From: Balneolales bacterium
Lineage (GTDB): Bacteria; Bacteroidota; Rhodothermia; Balneolales; Natronogracilivirgulaceae
NCBI GenBank assembly: GCA_007120385.1
Contig: SKNT01000153.1
Coordinates: 1 to 43,326 of the forward strand
DNA: 43,326 nt
Direction of reading: 5' to 3'
Shown: positions 1-8,857 of the stretch, one piece after another
Numbering within the stretch: the first letter of the stretch is position 1
How the letters are laid out: each line of letters begins with the position of its first letter
Translations under genes and position numbers: made by a program
Notes under the pieces: generated by a model
Told to the model about the DNA's origin: nothing
What the model saw: only the letters and a program-made list of their open reading frames with translations
The model's database searches: none

Positions 1-1
1 A

Positions 2-1015
2 TCCCTGCCCCTGATATTCGAAGACCGCTATTTCAACTATGATGATGCATTCACCGGTTTCGAAGGCGGGTTTGTCACGGTTGTCGAGAATCCCGATCCC
101 GACAATGTCAACAGCTCCGACCGGGCAGGCAAAATGGTCAAGGACGGCGGGGCATTCTACGGCGGGGCATGGTTCGAAGCGGAAAGGCCGTTTTCTTTCA
201 ACGATGAACGCAACGAAATCACCATGAAAGTCTGGTCCCCCCGTGAGGATGTGCCCATCCTGGTGAAACTGGAGCAACAGAACGGCGATGCCGAATATGA
301 ACTGGTCCGGCAGACCACCACCAGCCAGCAGTGGGAAAAATTGACGTGGGAGGTCAGTGTGGACGGTTATCAGGAAGAGTGGGACATCATCACCCTGATT
401 TTCGATTTCGAAGAGGGGCAGGTTGGTGACGGCAGCGAGAATTTCACCTGGTACTTTGACGAGCTGGATGTATTCGGCGCCGATCTGGACGTTCCGGATA
501 CGCCCGGCGGCATCCTGCCCGTTTCCCTGCCGCTGACTTTTGAGGATTACCACTTCGACTGGGAAAGGGTGTTCACCGGGTTTTCGGGCGGAGAGATCAC
601 CGTCGTTGAAAATCCCCATCCCGATGAAGTCAATGACAGCGACTGGGTCGGCAAGATGGTGAAAAACGGCGGTGCCTTCTGGGGAGGAGCCTTCATGCAC
701 GTGAACAGGGTGTTTGTTTTTGACGAGGACAATCACACCATCACCATGAAAGTCTGGTCCCCAAGGGAAGATGTCCAGGTTCTGATGAAGGTGGAGCAGC
801 AGAATGGCGTTCTGGAATATGAAATTGCCGAACCCACCACCACCAGCGGCGAGTGGGAGGAGATGACCTGGGATATGAGCGGAGCCGGTTTCGAGAACCA
901 GTGGGATCTGATCACACTCATTTTTGATTTCGAGGCGGGCCAGGTTGGTGACGGCAGCGAGAATTTCACCTGGTACTTCGACGATCTCCATGTGTTTGCC
1001 GGCGATGTGCCGACA
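2..1015 (+). repeat. Two tandem 522-bp coding repeats
   Basis: Unit 1 begins at base 2 and unit 2 at base 524, a period of 522 bases (174 codons). A stretch of 38 bases is identical between the copies (419-456 and 941-978), and so is a shorter stretch around the MKVWSP segment (about 221 and 743). Other parts have diverged clearly. Conservation at the DNA level, including synonymous positions, suggests a fairly recent duplication or local gene conversion. Confidence 0.8.
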
Positions 1016-1309
1016 TCATCAGAGGAGCACGGAATTGAGACCCCTCTGGCCTATTCGTTGCATCAAAACTACCCGAATCCGTTCAACCCGGCCACAGTCA
1101 TCATATTCGACCTGCCTGAGCAGGCGGAAGTCAGCATTGAAGTTTTCAATGTGATGGGACAGCGCGTGGCCACACTTGCCAGCGGAATGCACCAGTCCGG
1201 CCGGCACACCGTGGAGTTTGACGCCTCGCTGCTCTCCAGCGGAATCTACCTGTACCGTCTGCAGGCGGGGCCGGTTAACATGGTCCGGAAGATGACGCTG
1301 ATTCAGTGA
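2..1309 (+). CDS. Secreted T9SS-sorted protein with two tandem modules (5' partial)
   Basis: The frame is open from base 2, so the N-terminus and signal peptide lie outside the window. Two tandem modules of exactly 174 codons are visible (bases 2-523 and 524 to about 1015). Each starts SLPL.FED, carries an MKVWSPREDV strand and ends with FTWYFD followed by a short strand. The pattern resembles beta-sandwich, carbohydrate-binding-like modules found in Bacteroidota glycan-degrading proteins; that is inference. The last ~85 residues contain NYPNPFNPAT, then VFNVMGQRVATL and a GIYLYRL strand, which is the classic type A sorting domain of the type IX secretion system. The product should therefore be exported across the outer membrane and anchored or released. 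The gene converges on the glycoside hydrolase, with 7 bases between the stops. The catalytic part, if any, is upstream and unseen. Confidence 0.85.
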   Translation, partial: SLPLIFEDRYFNYDDAFTGFEGGFVTVVENPDPDNVNSSDRAGKMVKDGGAFYGGAWFEAERPFSFNDERNEITMKVWSPREDVPILVKLEQQNGDAEYELVRQTTTSQQWEKLTWEVSVDGYQEEWDIITLIFDFEEGQVGDGSENFTWYFDELDVFGADLDVPDTPGGILPVSLPLTFEDYHFDWERVFTGFSGGEITVVENPHPDEVNDSDWVGKMVKNGGAFWGGAFMHVNRVFVFDEDNHTITMKVWSPREDVQVLMKVEQQNGVLEYEIAEPTTTSGEWEEMTWDMSGAGFENQWDLITLIFDFEAGQVGDGSENFTWYFDDLHVFAGDVPTSSEEHGIETPLAYSLHQNYPNPFNPATVIIFDLPEQAEVSIEVFNVMGQRVATLASGMHQSGRHTVEFDASLLSSGIYLYRLQAGPVNMVRKMTLIQ

Positions 1310-1316
1310 ACCTGGC

Positions 1317-2645
1317 TCAGTTCTCCCTGACAAAAAACGGGATGTTGGCAACGGCCGCCCGGTTCTGGTCGGTAACCAGATAGGTGAACAGGCGATAGGG
1401 GCCCGGGGTTTCCGGTGCACGGAACACCAGGGTCCCGTCGTCCTGCTCAACTTCCAGACCGTGGAGGGTTTCGGGGCGCTCTTCGGGATCCCCGCCGGCC
1501 CTGATGTCGGTGCTTTCCGGCAGGAACTCCCACCGCACCTCGTAGGATTGCCCGTGCGGATGCATTCCTTCCACGACTGCCGTATAAGTTCCACCCGGAC
1601 TCAGATACACATCGTCATGCGCCGTCTGGCCTTCAATTGTTAAATTGTGGATGGATGGGGCCCGTTCCTCCGGCCAAGTTCCGGTCCAGTTGTACTGCAT
1701 GGCATCTACTACCTCGGTAATCTCACCGGTTTCCAGGAACATGCCGTACCAGGTGGGTGTCGTTTCCTGTTTTTGTCCCCAGAGAAAGGCATACGAACCA
1801 AGACAAAGCGCCGTGTCAGCAAGGATGCTGTTGTGATAGCGCGACCGGTAAACCTCAGACTTTTCGGTGCTGGTCTGCTCGATTGGGACATCCCATTCGG
1901 TCCGGTCTATCTGCCAGTGTCCGGTGGGACCCCATTCGGTCACGGCATAGGGCCGGTTCCAGCCGGTTTCCCGCACCCGCTGAGGCAGATAATCCAATCC
2001 GGCGTAGGTGTTGATGCTTAAAAAATCAATGGAAGGCACTTTTTCCTTAATAAGGCGGACCTTCTCCTCATTGACCCCGGCCACTACCGTTGTTACCAGG
2101 TGATTCGGATCCAGCTCCTTCACCATTTGTGCGATATCCTCGACGGCATGCCAGACCCGCGTGTTGGTGTACATCAGGTCCACCTCGTTGCCAAGTCCCC
2201 ATGCCAGCAGTGCGGGATGATCCCGGTAGCGCAGGATCTTTTCACGCACTTCCTCTTTCTGGCGCGCCACGGCTTCCTCGTCGTCATAATCGAATCCGTG
2301 CCGTTCGTGCTGCAGCCAGATTCCCATCATGACGGTGAGCCCCCTCTCGTGGGCCTCGTCGAGGATGCGGTCGGCATTGCGGGTCCTCCAGGTGCGGATG
2401 GAGTTTCCACCCGATTCCACAAGCAGGTCAAGATGCCTGGAACCGCCTGCACCTTTGATATAATAGGGCTCCCCCCCGCGAAAAATCCGGTAGTTGCCGT
2501 TCTGGTCCTGCTCCAGGGTCACAGGTACGGGTCCGGCCGGTGTATCGGCCGGTGCGTCAGGTCCATCGGCACAGGAAATGCCTGTCAGCAATAGTGCCAG
2601 AATCAGCACTGCGGGATAAGCGGCTTTTTGCGAAGTTTTCTTCAT
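1317..2645 (-). CDS. Lipoprotein glycoside hydrolase, GH2-like TIM barrel
   Basis: 442 residues. An N-terminal signal peptide ends in TGISC, giving a probable lipidated Cys25 and a periplasm- or surface-facing lipoprotein. The catalytic barrel follows (about 45-320). GLGNE holds the likely acid/base Glu154 and VTEWG the likely nucleophile Glu237, spaced as in clan GH-A enzymes such as the GH2 catalytic domain (PF02836). Residues about 330-442 look like a beta-rich accessory domain. The usual GH2 N-terminal sugar-binding and Ig-like domains are absent, so this is a stand-alone barrel; the substrate cannot be read from sequence. The gene lies 28 bases downstream of a LacI-type regulator on the same strand, so the two probably form an operon. 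GH5 or another clan GH-A family is an alternative assignment. Confidence 0.8.
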   Translation of the reverse strand: MKKTSQKAAYPAVLILALLLTGISCADGPDAPADTPAGPVPVTLEQDQNGNYRIFRGGEPYYIKGAGGSRHLDLLVESGGNSIRTWRTRNADRILDEAHERGLTVMMGIWLQHERHGFDYDDEEAVARQKEEVREKILRYRDHPALLAWGLGNEVDLMYTNTRVWHAVEDIAQMVKELDPNHLVTTVVAGVNEEKVRLIKEKVPSIDFLSINTYAGLDYLPQRVRETGWNRPYAVTEWGPTGHWQIDRTEWDVPIEQTSTEKSEVYRSRYHNSILADTALCLGSYAFLWGQKQETTPTWYGMFLETGEITEVVDAMQYNWTGTWPEERAPSIHNLTIEGQTAHDDVYLSPGGTYTAVVEGMHPHGQSYEVRWEFLPESTDIRAGGDPEERPETLHGLEVEQDDGTLVFRAPETPGPYRLFTYLVTDQNRAAVANIPFFVREN

Positions 2646-2651
2646 GCTTCA

Positions 2652-2669
2652 GCTGGTTCATTAAACAGC
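2652..2669. promoter_or_regulatory. Quasi-palindrome in lacI-hydrolase spacer, possible operator
   Basis: The 18-base sequence GCTGGTTCATTAAACAGC pairs with itself at 7 of 9 positions. It fills most of the 28-base spacer between the regulator stop and the hydrolase start. LacI-family proteins bind palindromes of about this size, so it could be an operator. It lacks the central CG that many LacI-family sites have, and a match this good can arise by chance. Confidence 0.2.
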
Positions 2670-2673
2670 CAAT

Positions 2674-3696
2674 TCAAGCAATAATCTTGTTGCTCGATAT
2701 GGATTCCCTTTCACTTATGGAGACAGGGATCAGGCTGAGAATTCCGTGTTGCTGCCCGTTATCGGAAAACCGGTTTTTAAGGGCCTGGATGGTGGCATGG
2801 CCCAGCTGCTGAAAATCGGTGCGGACCGATGAGATCGTTGGATTGTTGTGGCGGCACATCGGAAGGTCATCGTACCCGAGAACACCAATATCATCCGGCA
2901 CAACCATATTGTTCACAATGGCGGTATCCACAAATGCCGTTGCCATCAGGTCGTTGCATACAAAGACAGCTTCCGGCTCTGTTCCGCTTTCCACCATGTC
3001 ATGAAAACTCTGGACACCGGAATTGAACTCAAAATCACCCTGAAATTCCCACACAAGATCCATATCAGGTTTACTGTCGATATAGTCATTGAAACCGTTG
3101 TACCGGAATCTGCTCTCCGCTTTTCGGGCAGGCCCTTTTACGATTCCTACCCTTCGGTAACCGTATTTGTAAAACAGCCTTGCGGCCTGATGTCCACCGC
3201 TGTACCCATCGAATGTAATTGTCGAAATGATCGAATTTTCAATGAGTGCATTTGATACAACTGGAAAATTGTCCGGCATCACTTCCAGCAACTCCTCATA
3301 ATCCTTGCGCAGCATCTCCGATATGAAAATGATTGCGCAATCATAGTACTTATCCGCAATGAGGTCGGTCATGAATTTCTTGATGTTCCTTCTCGGATCT
3401 GCAACGTTCAAAAGTGATAATCGCACATTGGCTGCCGCAGCTGCCTTTTCAATACCGTAATAGTATGATGCGTAAAACTCCCCCTCATGGAAATCGGTAA
3501 CCAGGGCAACATTAAGATGCTTTTTCCGGATTTCGTAACCGGCAATTCTCGATGTAGGATAGTTCAGTCTCTGGGCCGCCTGCAGTATTTCCTCACGTGC
3601 CTTGGTACTGATTTTTCCCACATTGCTCAACACCCGTGATATCGTTGAAATCGAATAACCGGTTTCTTTTGCAATGTCTTTCAGTGTGACTTTCAT
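2674..3696 (-). CDS. LacI-family transcriptional regulator
   Basis: 340 residues from the ATG at 3696. The longer frame starts at a TTG (3720) and adds eight residues before the normal family start MKVTLKDIAKETGYS, so the ATG is preferred. The N-terminal helix-turn-helix (about 3-25) and hinge (about 45-60) are followed by a periplasmic-binding-protein-like sensor domain (about 63-335). The sensor includes the VFVCNDLMA and IGVLGYDD segments typical of sugar-responsive LacI/GalR members. It probably represses or activates the glycoside hydrolase directly downstream and perhaps its own promoter, responding to a sugar released by that enzyme. The effector cannot be deduced. Two features are typical of family members: DNA binding as a dimer and ligand-induced release. 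Confidence 0.9.
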   Translation of the reverse strand: MKVTLKDIAKETGYSISTISRVLSNVGKISTKAREEILQAAQRLNYPTSRIAGYEIRKKHLNVALVTDFHEGEFYASYYYGIEKAAAAANVRLSLLNVADPRRNIKKFMTDLIADKYYDCAIIFISEMLRKDYEELLEVMPDNFPVVSNALIENSIISTITFDGYSGGHQAARLFYKYGYRRVGIVKGPARKAESRFRYNGFNDYIDSKPDMDLVWEFQGDFEFNSGVQSFHDMVESGTEPEAVFVCNDLMATAFVDTAIVNNMVVPDDIGVLGYDDLPMCRHNNPTISSVRTDFQQLGHATIQALKNRFSDNGQQHGILSLIPVSISERESISSNKIIA

Positions 3697-4026
3697 CAGT
3701 TGTAAGTTAGAGTAAGGCAATAAAAAGAATATTAATGCAAATCTGTTTCATGATAATCAAAAAGTAAAGAAACAACAAGCTCTTGTACAAATGATTCTGC
3801 ATTTTACCATTGCAATTTCAGCCATTCTGTTGCATTCGGATGTCGACCGAATAAGGCCATTAATTAATGCATATTGAGTGGTATTATCCGTGTGTGATCC
3901 GTATATGTTGCAGTTAAATGGTAATTACGCATGAACAATGCTGTTTATGCAAATTATTGCTGCTTCTGTAATCAAGTTCTTGTTTACCCCGCAAGCTCCG
4001 GCTTTAATAATGTGTGAAAGTATCCA
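3697..4026. other. Intergenic region upstream of lacI, downstream of cox4
   Basis: This AT-rich spacer of 330 bases separates the LacI regulator (reading left) from the end of the oxidase operon (also reading left). It must hold the lacI promoter and the 3' end of the respiratory transcript. I see no strong stem followed by a T-run and no full TTG/TAnnTTTG promoter. A perfect 12-base AT palindrome, CATTAATTAATG, sits at 3858-3869. No gene is apparent. Confidence 0.5.
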
Positions 4027-4329
4027 TCAGTAAATCGGCAGGCCGGCATCCCGGAAAAGAGTGTCCAGCAGAGTAATGCTGACAAATATCACAAAAAAAA
4101 GTATCGCCAGCAGAAAAACGATCGAATTAAATTTGGAATCCCAGTAGAGGTTCATGAAAAACATGGCCACCAGTGCCGCCTTGACAATGGCTATGGCAAT
4201 GGCCACGATCACGTTGTACGGTTCCGGGATGTTGATCCAGGTGACGGCCACGGTGAGGAAGGTAAGGACCAGCAGCGCGCCGGCGACACCAAAGAGTGTG
4301 AAATGGGAGGATATGTGATGGGAACTCAT
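4027..4329 (-). CDS. Cytochrome c oxidase subunit IV (caa3 type)
   Basis: 100 residues with three hydrophobic segments (about 11-31, 38-61 and 67-91), matching the small bacterial oxidase subunit IV family that accompanies caa3 and bo3 oxidases. A conserved-looking KAALVAMFFMNL segment starts the second half. It is the last gene of the respiratory block, 65 bases after coxC. Its role in the family is structural, stabilising the subunit I/III core in the inner membrane; it holds no cofactor. The start ATG at 4329 leaves a short polar N-terminus with two His residues. Confidence 0.85.
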   Translation of the reverse strand: MSSHHISSHFTLFGVAGALLVLTFLTVAVTWINIPEPYNVIVAIAIAIVKAALVAMFFMNLYWDSKFNSIVFLLAILFFVIFVSITLLDTLFRDAGLPIY

Positions 4330-4394
4330 ATTATCGTGTTCGCTTTTCGTGGAATATGGTGCGTTTTCAAACCGGAAAGGATGGAAATGCCGTA

Positions 4395-5051
4395 TCAGTC
4401 GATCAGATACAGCAGCGGGAACAGGAATATCCAGATGATATCCACCAGGTGCCAGAACAGTCCGGTGTTTTCCACAGGTGTGTAATATCCGCTGTGGACA
4501 AACCCTTTCTTGGCTTTAATGATCATCCAGGTGATCAGTCCCATGCCGATGACCACGTGGATGCCGTGGAGCCCGGTCATCATGTAGTAGATGCTGAAAA
4601 AATTGGCGGCCATGTCGTGGTCAATGCCGTCATACGTGTATCCGGCGCCCGGAAAAATCCCCTTGGCGAATTTGTCGGTATATTCAAAGTACTTGATCAC
4701 CATGAAGGTGCCGGCAAGCGCCACGGTTGCCGCCATATAGTTGATGGCCGACCTGATCTTGTCCAGCTGAACGGCGCGAATTGCCAGCGCAATCGTGAGA
4801 CTGCTGGCAATCAGCACCACGGTGTTGGTGGCCCCCAGCGCCGTGTCCAGTTCCTTGGCTGCCAGATAGAACAGATCGGGATGCCACGAACGATAGATGA
4901 TGTAGGCAACAAAGAGCCCGCCGAACATGAGCACTTCCGTAACCAGAAAAATCCACATACCCAGTTTGGATGACTCGAACTGCTGGTCGCTGTCAACAAA
5001 ATGATGCTGAAGATGCGACTTTTTATCTGCCTCTGCAATCTGATTCCCCAT
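4395..5051 (-). CDS. coxC: Cytochrome c oxidase subunit III
   Basis: 218 residues, about the length of bacterial five-helix subunit III proteins. Recognisable elements are the first-helix segment KLGMWIFLVTEVLMFGGLF, a GLHGIHVVIGM segment and the final PVENTGLFWHLVDIIWIFLFPLLYL helix region typical of the family. It forms part of the membrane core of the caa3 oxidase, next to subunit I, and influences proton uptake and stability. It lies 132 bases downstream of coxA in the same direction, the largest gap inside the operon, and that gap shows no terminator. The ATG at 5051 gives a short hydrophilic N-terminus before the first helix. Confidence 0.93.
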   Translation of the reverse strand: MGNQIAEADKKSHLQHHFVDSDQQFESSKLGMWIFLVTEVLMFGGLFVAYIIYRSWHPDLFYLAAKELDTALGATNTVVLIASSLTIALAIRAVQLDKIRSAINYMAATVALAGTFMVIKYFEYTDKFAKGIFPGAGYTYDGIDHDMAANFFSIYYMMTGLHGIHVVIGMGLITWMIIKAKKGFVHSGYYTPVENTGLFWHLVDIIWIFLFPLLYLID

Positions 5052-5183
5052 ACGTCGATATTATGTAAGTGCGTTGCTTGGTTTTTTTTGGTTGTCCGTG
5101 CCAGTCCGTTTCCTTCCGGTTGGACTGTCAGCGGACATGCGATTCGTCATTGCGCCCGATCCTGGCTGCATTCGGGTCCGGTT

Positions 5184-6890
5184 TCAGGTTTTTTCATGTT
5201 CCACGGTTTCACCGTGTCCGGCCGCCTCCTGTGCCACTCCCATGCGGAACTCCCTCATCGGCTTGTGATGGTCGTAGGGACCGTGAAGAATCACCGGCGT
5301 GTACTCAAAGTTGTGATGGGAAGGAGGCGAGGAAGTCATCCACTCAAGTGAACGGGATCTCCACGGATTGGAGGGTGCTTTCGGTCCTTTGAACAGCGAC
5401 CATACCAGATAGACCGCCATCATCACAAATCCAATTCCGAGGATATAGGAACCGATGGTCGAGAACTGGTGCAGCCCCTGGAACTGGTCCACATAGTTGA
5501 AGTACCTTCTCGGCATGCCCTGGCTGCCCATGATGAACTGGGGCAGGAAGGTCATGTTGAAAGAGACGAAAATCACACCGCAGGTAATGCGTCCCCAGAA
5601 CTCACTGTACATGCGTCCGGTCATTTTCGGCCACCAGTAATGCAGGCCGCCGAGCAGTGCGATCACGGTCCCGCCCATCATCACATAATGGAAATGCGCC
5701 ACAATGTAATAGGTGTCGTGCAGATGCACGTTCACCGAAAGGGCGCCGATCATGATGCCGGTAATACCGCCGATCGTGAATAAAAACAGAAAAGCCAGGG
5801 CATATAGCATTGGTGTCTTCAGGTCGATGGAACCTTTGTACATGGTGGCCACCCAGTTGAATATCTTGATGCCGGTAGGCACACCGACAAAAAAGGTCAG
5901 GAAGGAGAAGACGACCGAAGAGAGCTCGGACTGTCCGGATACGAACATGTGGTGTCCCCAGACCAGGAACCCGATGAAGGCGATGGCCAGGCTCGACAGT
6001 GCAATGGCCCAGTAGCCGAAAATGGTTTTGCGCGAGAAAGTGGAAATCAGTTCGGACATGATCCCGAAGGCCGGGACGATCATAATGTACACGGCCGGGT
6101 GGGAGTAGAACCAGAAGAAGTGCTGGTAGAGAACCGGATCGCCACCCATGGTGGGATCAAAAATGCCAATGCCGAAAATGCGCTCCATGGCCAGCAGCAG
6201 CACGGTGATGGCAAGTACCGGGGTGGCCAGGATCTGGATGATAGCCGTGGCGTAAAGTGACCACAGGAAAAGCGGCATTTTGCTCCAGGTGAGCCCCGGG
6301 CTGCGCAGCTTGTGCAGGGTGACAATGAAGTTGAGGCCGGTGAGGATGGATGAGAAGCCCAGGACGAACACCGCCATGGTCATTGACACCACGGCCGTTC
6401 CGGTCTGCACACTGTAGGGAGTGTAGAAAGTCCATCCGGTATCCACCGCCCCGCTGATGATGGAATAGAGCGCGAACAGTGCGCCGAGTATGTAAATCCA
6501 CCAGCTGGCAAGGTTCAGCCGGGGAAAAGCCACGTCCTTGGCGCCGATCATCATTGGCAGGAAAAAATTGCCCAATGCCGCCGGAATCGACGGAATGATG
6601 AACAGGAATATCATGATGGCCCCGTGCAGGGTGAATATCTGATTGTAGGTATCGGCGTCAATGATACTCTGTGCAGGAGTCAGCAGCTCGGTGCGCAGCA
6701 GCAGCGCCAGAACGCCTCCCACAAAGAAAAATAGCGTGATGGATCCCAGGTAAAGCAGGCCGATCCGCTTGTGGTCGACGGTCAGAAGCCATGAGAGAAT
6801 CCCTTTTTCTGCATTGAGATACGTATGCTTCGGATTTTCATCAATCGGAAACTCACGGATCTTCAGAGTTTTAGCAGTGCTTTCGGCCAT
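5184..6890 (-). CDS. coxA: Cytochrome c oxidase subunit I, A2-type caa3
   Basis: 568 residues with about 12-13 transmembrane helices. It is the catalytic subunit that reduces O2 to water and pumps protons. Haem a ligands are His89 (FTLHGA) and His401; His399 binds haem a3; CuB ligands are His264, His313 and His314, with cross-link Tyr268. Helix VI reads FYSHPAVY, without the Glu found in A1-type enzymes. The Tyr-Ser pair is the known signature of A2-type oxidases such as Rhodothermus marinus caa3, where it substitutes in the D proton channel. The gene starts 7 bases after coxB stops, so the two are translationally close. The C-terminal ~60 residues are polar and His-rich. Confidence 0.97.
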   Translation of the reverse strand: MAESTAKTLKIREFPIDENPKHTYLNAEKGILSWLLTVDHKRIGLLYLGSITLFFFVGGVLALLLRTELLTPAQSIIDADTYNQIFTLHGAIMIFLFIIPSIPAALGNFFLPMMIGAKDVAFPRLNLASWWIYILGALFALYSIISGAVDTGWTFYTPYSVQTGTAVVSMTMAVFVLGFSSILTGLNFIVTLHKLRSPGLTWSKMPLFLWSLYATAIIQILATPVLAITVLLLAMERIFGIGIFDPTMGGDPVLYQHFFWFYSHPAVYIMIVPAFGIMSELISTFSRKTIFGYWAIALSSLAIAFIGFLVWGHHMFVSGQSELSSVVFSFLTFFVGVPTGIKIFNWVATMYKGSIDLKTPMLYALAFLFLFTIGGITGIMIGALSVNVHLHDTYYIVAHFHYVMMGGTVIALLGGLHYWWPKMTGRMYSEFWGRITCGVIFVSFNMTFLPQFIMGSQGMPRRYFNYVDQFQGLHQFSTIGSYILGIGFVMMAVYLVWSLFKGPKAPSNPWRSRSLEWMTSSPPSHHNFEYTPVILHGPYDHHKPMREFRMGVAQEAAGHGETVEHEKT

Positions 6891-6897
6891 AGTTCAG

Positions 6898-7842
6898 TTA
6901 GTCTTGCAGTTCTTTGATAAAGGCGATCAGCCCGTCAATCTGGCGTTCATTGAGGCGGCCTGCGTATGAAGGCATGTTATTCGGATAACCGGCCGTAACT
7001 TCGGCCTGCGGTTCAAGAATCGAGCGCCTGAGATAGTCCTCGTCGGCAGTAACAACGGATCCGTCCACCAGTTCCCGCTCCGTGTTGTAGAGGTTGAGGA
7101 AGGAGGGACCGATGCGGTCGGCGCCGTCCAGCGTGTGGCAGGCATTGCAGCCGGCACTGGTATAGGTTTGCCGGCCAAGATCGGCCAGTGGCATGTCCTC
7201 ATCCACTTCCAGCCCCGTTTCCAGCCACTCTTCAAACTCCTCGATACTCAGCACGTGCACCGTGGCCAGCATGTCGGAGTGGGCGGTTCCGCAGTACTCG
7301 GTGCAGTAGAGGATGGCTTCACCGGTTGAGGTTGCCTGGAACCATGTTGTGGTATAGCGGTTGGGCAAGACGTCCATTTTTATACGGAAATCAGGGATAT
7401 AGAGGGAGTGCAGCACATCATCGGACCGCATGATGAATTTCACGGGACGGTCCACCGGCACAAAGACCTCGTTGACGGTGGTTCCGCCGTTGGGGTAACG
7501 GAATTCCCAGAGCCACGAAGCCGCCGTCACGTTGATTTCATAGGCATCGGAGGGCGGACTCGAAAGCATCAGGAAGCCACGGAATCCCCAGCTGAACACA
7601 ATGAGGATCAGAATGATGGGGATAACCGTCCAACTCACCTCAAGGATGCTGTTGTGCGTGATCACCGGTGTCACATCATCCTCCGACTTGCGGCGGTATT
7701 TGATCACGAAAATGAGTATGGTGATCATGATTCCGGCAAAGAGGATGAATCCTGCGACGTTGATAAAGGTAAACAGGCTGTCCACCTCGCTTGCCAGGGT
7801 AGACCGCTGGGGCGGCAGCATGTATTCTATGATTCTGTTCAT
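6898..7842 (-). CDS. coxB: Cytochrome c oxidase subunit II fused to cytochrome c
   Basis: 314 residues. Two transmembrane helices (about 25-48 and 68-92) are followed by a cupredoxin domain. CuA ligands can be placed at His145, Cys180, Glu182 (backbone), Cys184, His188 and Met191. A C-terminal cytochrome c domain carries CNACH (Cys232, Cys235, His236) with likely axial Met290 in a NNMPSY segment. This fusion defines a caa3-type oxidase: electrons enter through the fused haem c, then CuA, then subunit I. No cleavable signal peptide or lipobox is obvious before helix 1. It sits 83 bases after sco and 7 bases before coxA. Confidence 0.97.
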   Translation of the reverse strand: MNRIIEYMLPPQRSTLASEVDSLFTFINVAGFILFAGIMITILIFVIKYRRKSEDDVTPVITHNSILEVSWTVIPIILILIVFSWGFRGFLMLSSPPSDAYEINVTAASWLWEFRYPNGGTTVNEVFVPVDRPVKFIMRSDDVLHSLYIPDFRIKMDVLPNRYTTTWFQATSTGEAILYCTEYCGTAHSDMLATVHVLSIEEFEEWLETGLEVDEDMPLADLGRQTYTSAGCNACHTLDGADRIGPSFLNLYNTERELVDGSVVTADEDYLRRSILEPQAEVTAGYPNNMPSYAGRLNERQIDGLIAFIKELQD

Positions 7843-7878
7843 TGGATCGCCTTGGATCGTGTCGTTCGGTTAGGTGAT

Positions 7879-7914
7879 GACATTCGCTTTGGTCCTGATA
7901 TTCGTTTCGGTCGT
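7879..7914. repeat. Imperfect 18-base tandem duplication in sco-coxB spacer
   Basis: Units 7879-7896 and 7897-7914 match at 14 of 18 positions (GACATTCGCTTTGGTCCT and GATATTCGTTTCGGTCGT). They lie in the 83-base spacer between sco and coxB. No function is evident; it may be a small slippage duplication. Confidence 0.5.
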
Positions 7915-7925
7915 GCAGGTTCCAG

Positions 7926-8783
7926 TCATTCAGCCGTATGATGCTGATTTGTGCGGCTTTCCTTGCGCTCACGCAGGAAAAAGAAGCCGAGAAAAACACC
8001 GAGCACCAGCAGGGTGACCACTCCGCCCAGCTTCATGATATTTACTGCCACGGGTACGTAGGAACCGGCCGATGAGTCGTACTGAAAACAGTAGAGAACC
8101 AGCCGGTCGATGGGGCTGCCGATGCGTCCCTGCGCCGCATCAGAAAGCGCGTTGCGCAGCATCAGTTCAGGGTAGTCAATTCCGTGCAGATAGCGGGATA
8201 CACGTCCGGTTTCCGATAAAAAGATGAGGGTGGACCCGTGCATGTATTCCTGGGTCTGCTCGTTCCACTGATAGTAGAAGCCCACCTGATCGCCCAGCCG
8301 GCGAACCTCCTCCTCGGTACCGGTCAGAAAATGGATGCCGCTGGCGGCATCCGGGTTTTCGAGCCGCTCCAGGTACAGCTGCTTGTTAGCCATGGCCAGT
8401 TCGGGGGTTTCGGTTGGACTGATGCTCACCGTAAGAATGTCAAACTCTTTTCCCGGCTGCCACGACAACTCGCTTACGCCTTTCATCATACCCTGGAGGA
8501 TCAGGTTGCAGAGCATGGGGCACTCGAAGTAGACCATGGCAAGCATCAGGGGCCGGCCGTTGTTCAGGTACTCTCCCAGCAGCACCTCCTCGCCATATTC
8601 ATTGACCAGGCGGATGTCACCACTGACGTATTCCCCCAGCTTTTCTGTCACCCCGACATTCTCCAGCTCCTGAGGGGGAACATTATGCTGGGATTGTGCG
8701 TGCGGTGCCAGCATCAATCCTGACAGCAGGAAAGCGAGCAACGCATGTACCCGGTAATGTGACTCTGGCAGTAAAAGGTTCAT
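7926..8783 (-). CDS. Sco1/SenC-family copper chaperone
   Basis: 285 residues. The N-terminus (about 10-31) is a probable signal peptide ending near AQSQ, then a thioredoxin-like domain. The copper site is complete: CPMLC gives Cys88 and Cys92, and the distal His182 lies in a MHGS segment. A C-terminal transmembrane helix (about 245-268) with a charged tail means the protein is membrane-anchored at its C-terminus, with the copper domain in the periplasm. Family members deliver copper to the CuA site of subunit II or keep its cysteines reduced. Position directly upstream of coxB fits that job. The order ActF, small protein, Sco, caa3 resembles the arrangement in Rhodothermus-type clusters. Confidence 0.93.
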   Translation of the reverse strand: MNLLLPESHYRVHALLAFLLSGLMLAPHAQSQHNVPPQELENVGVTEKLGEYVSGDIRLVNEYGEEVLLGEYLNNGRPLMLAMVYFECPMLCNLILQGMMKGVSELSWQPGKEFDILTVSISPTETPELAMANKQLYLERLENPDAASGIHFLTGTEEEVRRLGDQVGFYYQWNEQTQEYMHGSTLIFLSETGRVSRYLHGIDYPELMLRNALSDAAQGRIGSPIDRLVLYCFQYDSSAGSYVPVAVNIMKLGGVVTLLVLGVFLGFFFLRERKESRTNQHHTAE

Positions 8784-8857
8784 ATCAAAAAAGGAAAAAG
8801 AAATTGGTTGATTCGGTTTTTTGGTGAAAAATCATTGCTGCCGGATGCAGCATGGTG

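Noticed and set aside
3858-3869. CATTAATTAATG palindrome upstream of lacI
   Set aside because: AT-only core in an AT-rich spacer, about 160 bases from the start; chance is the simplest explanation.
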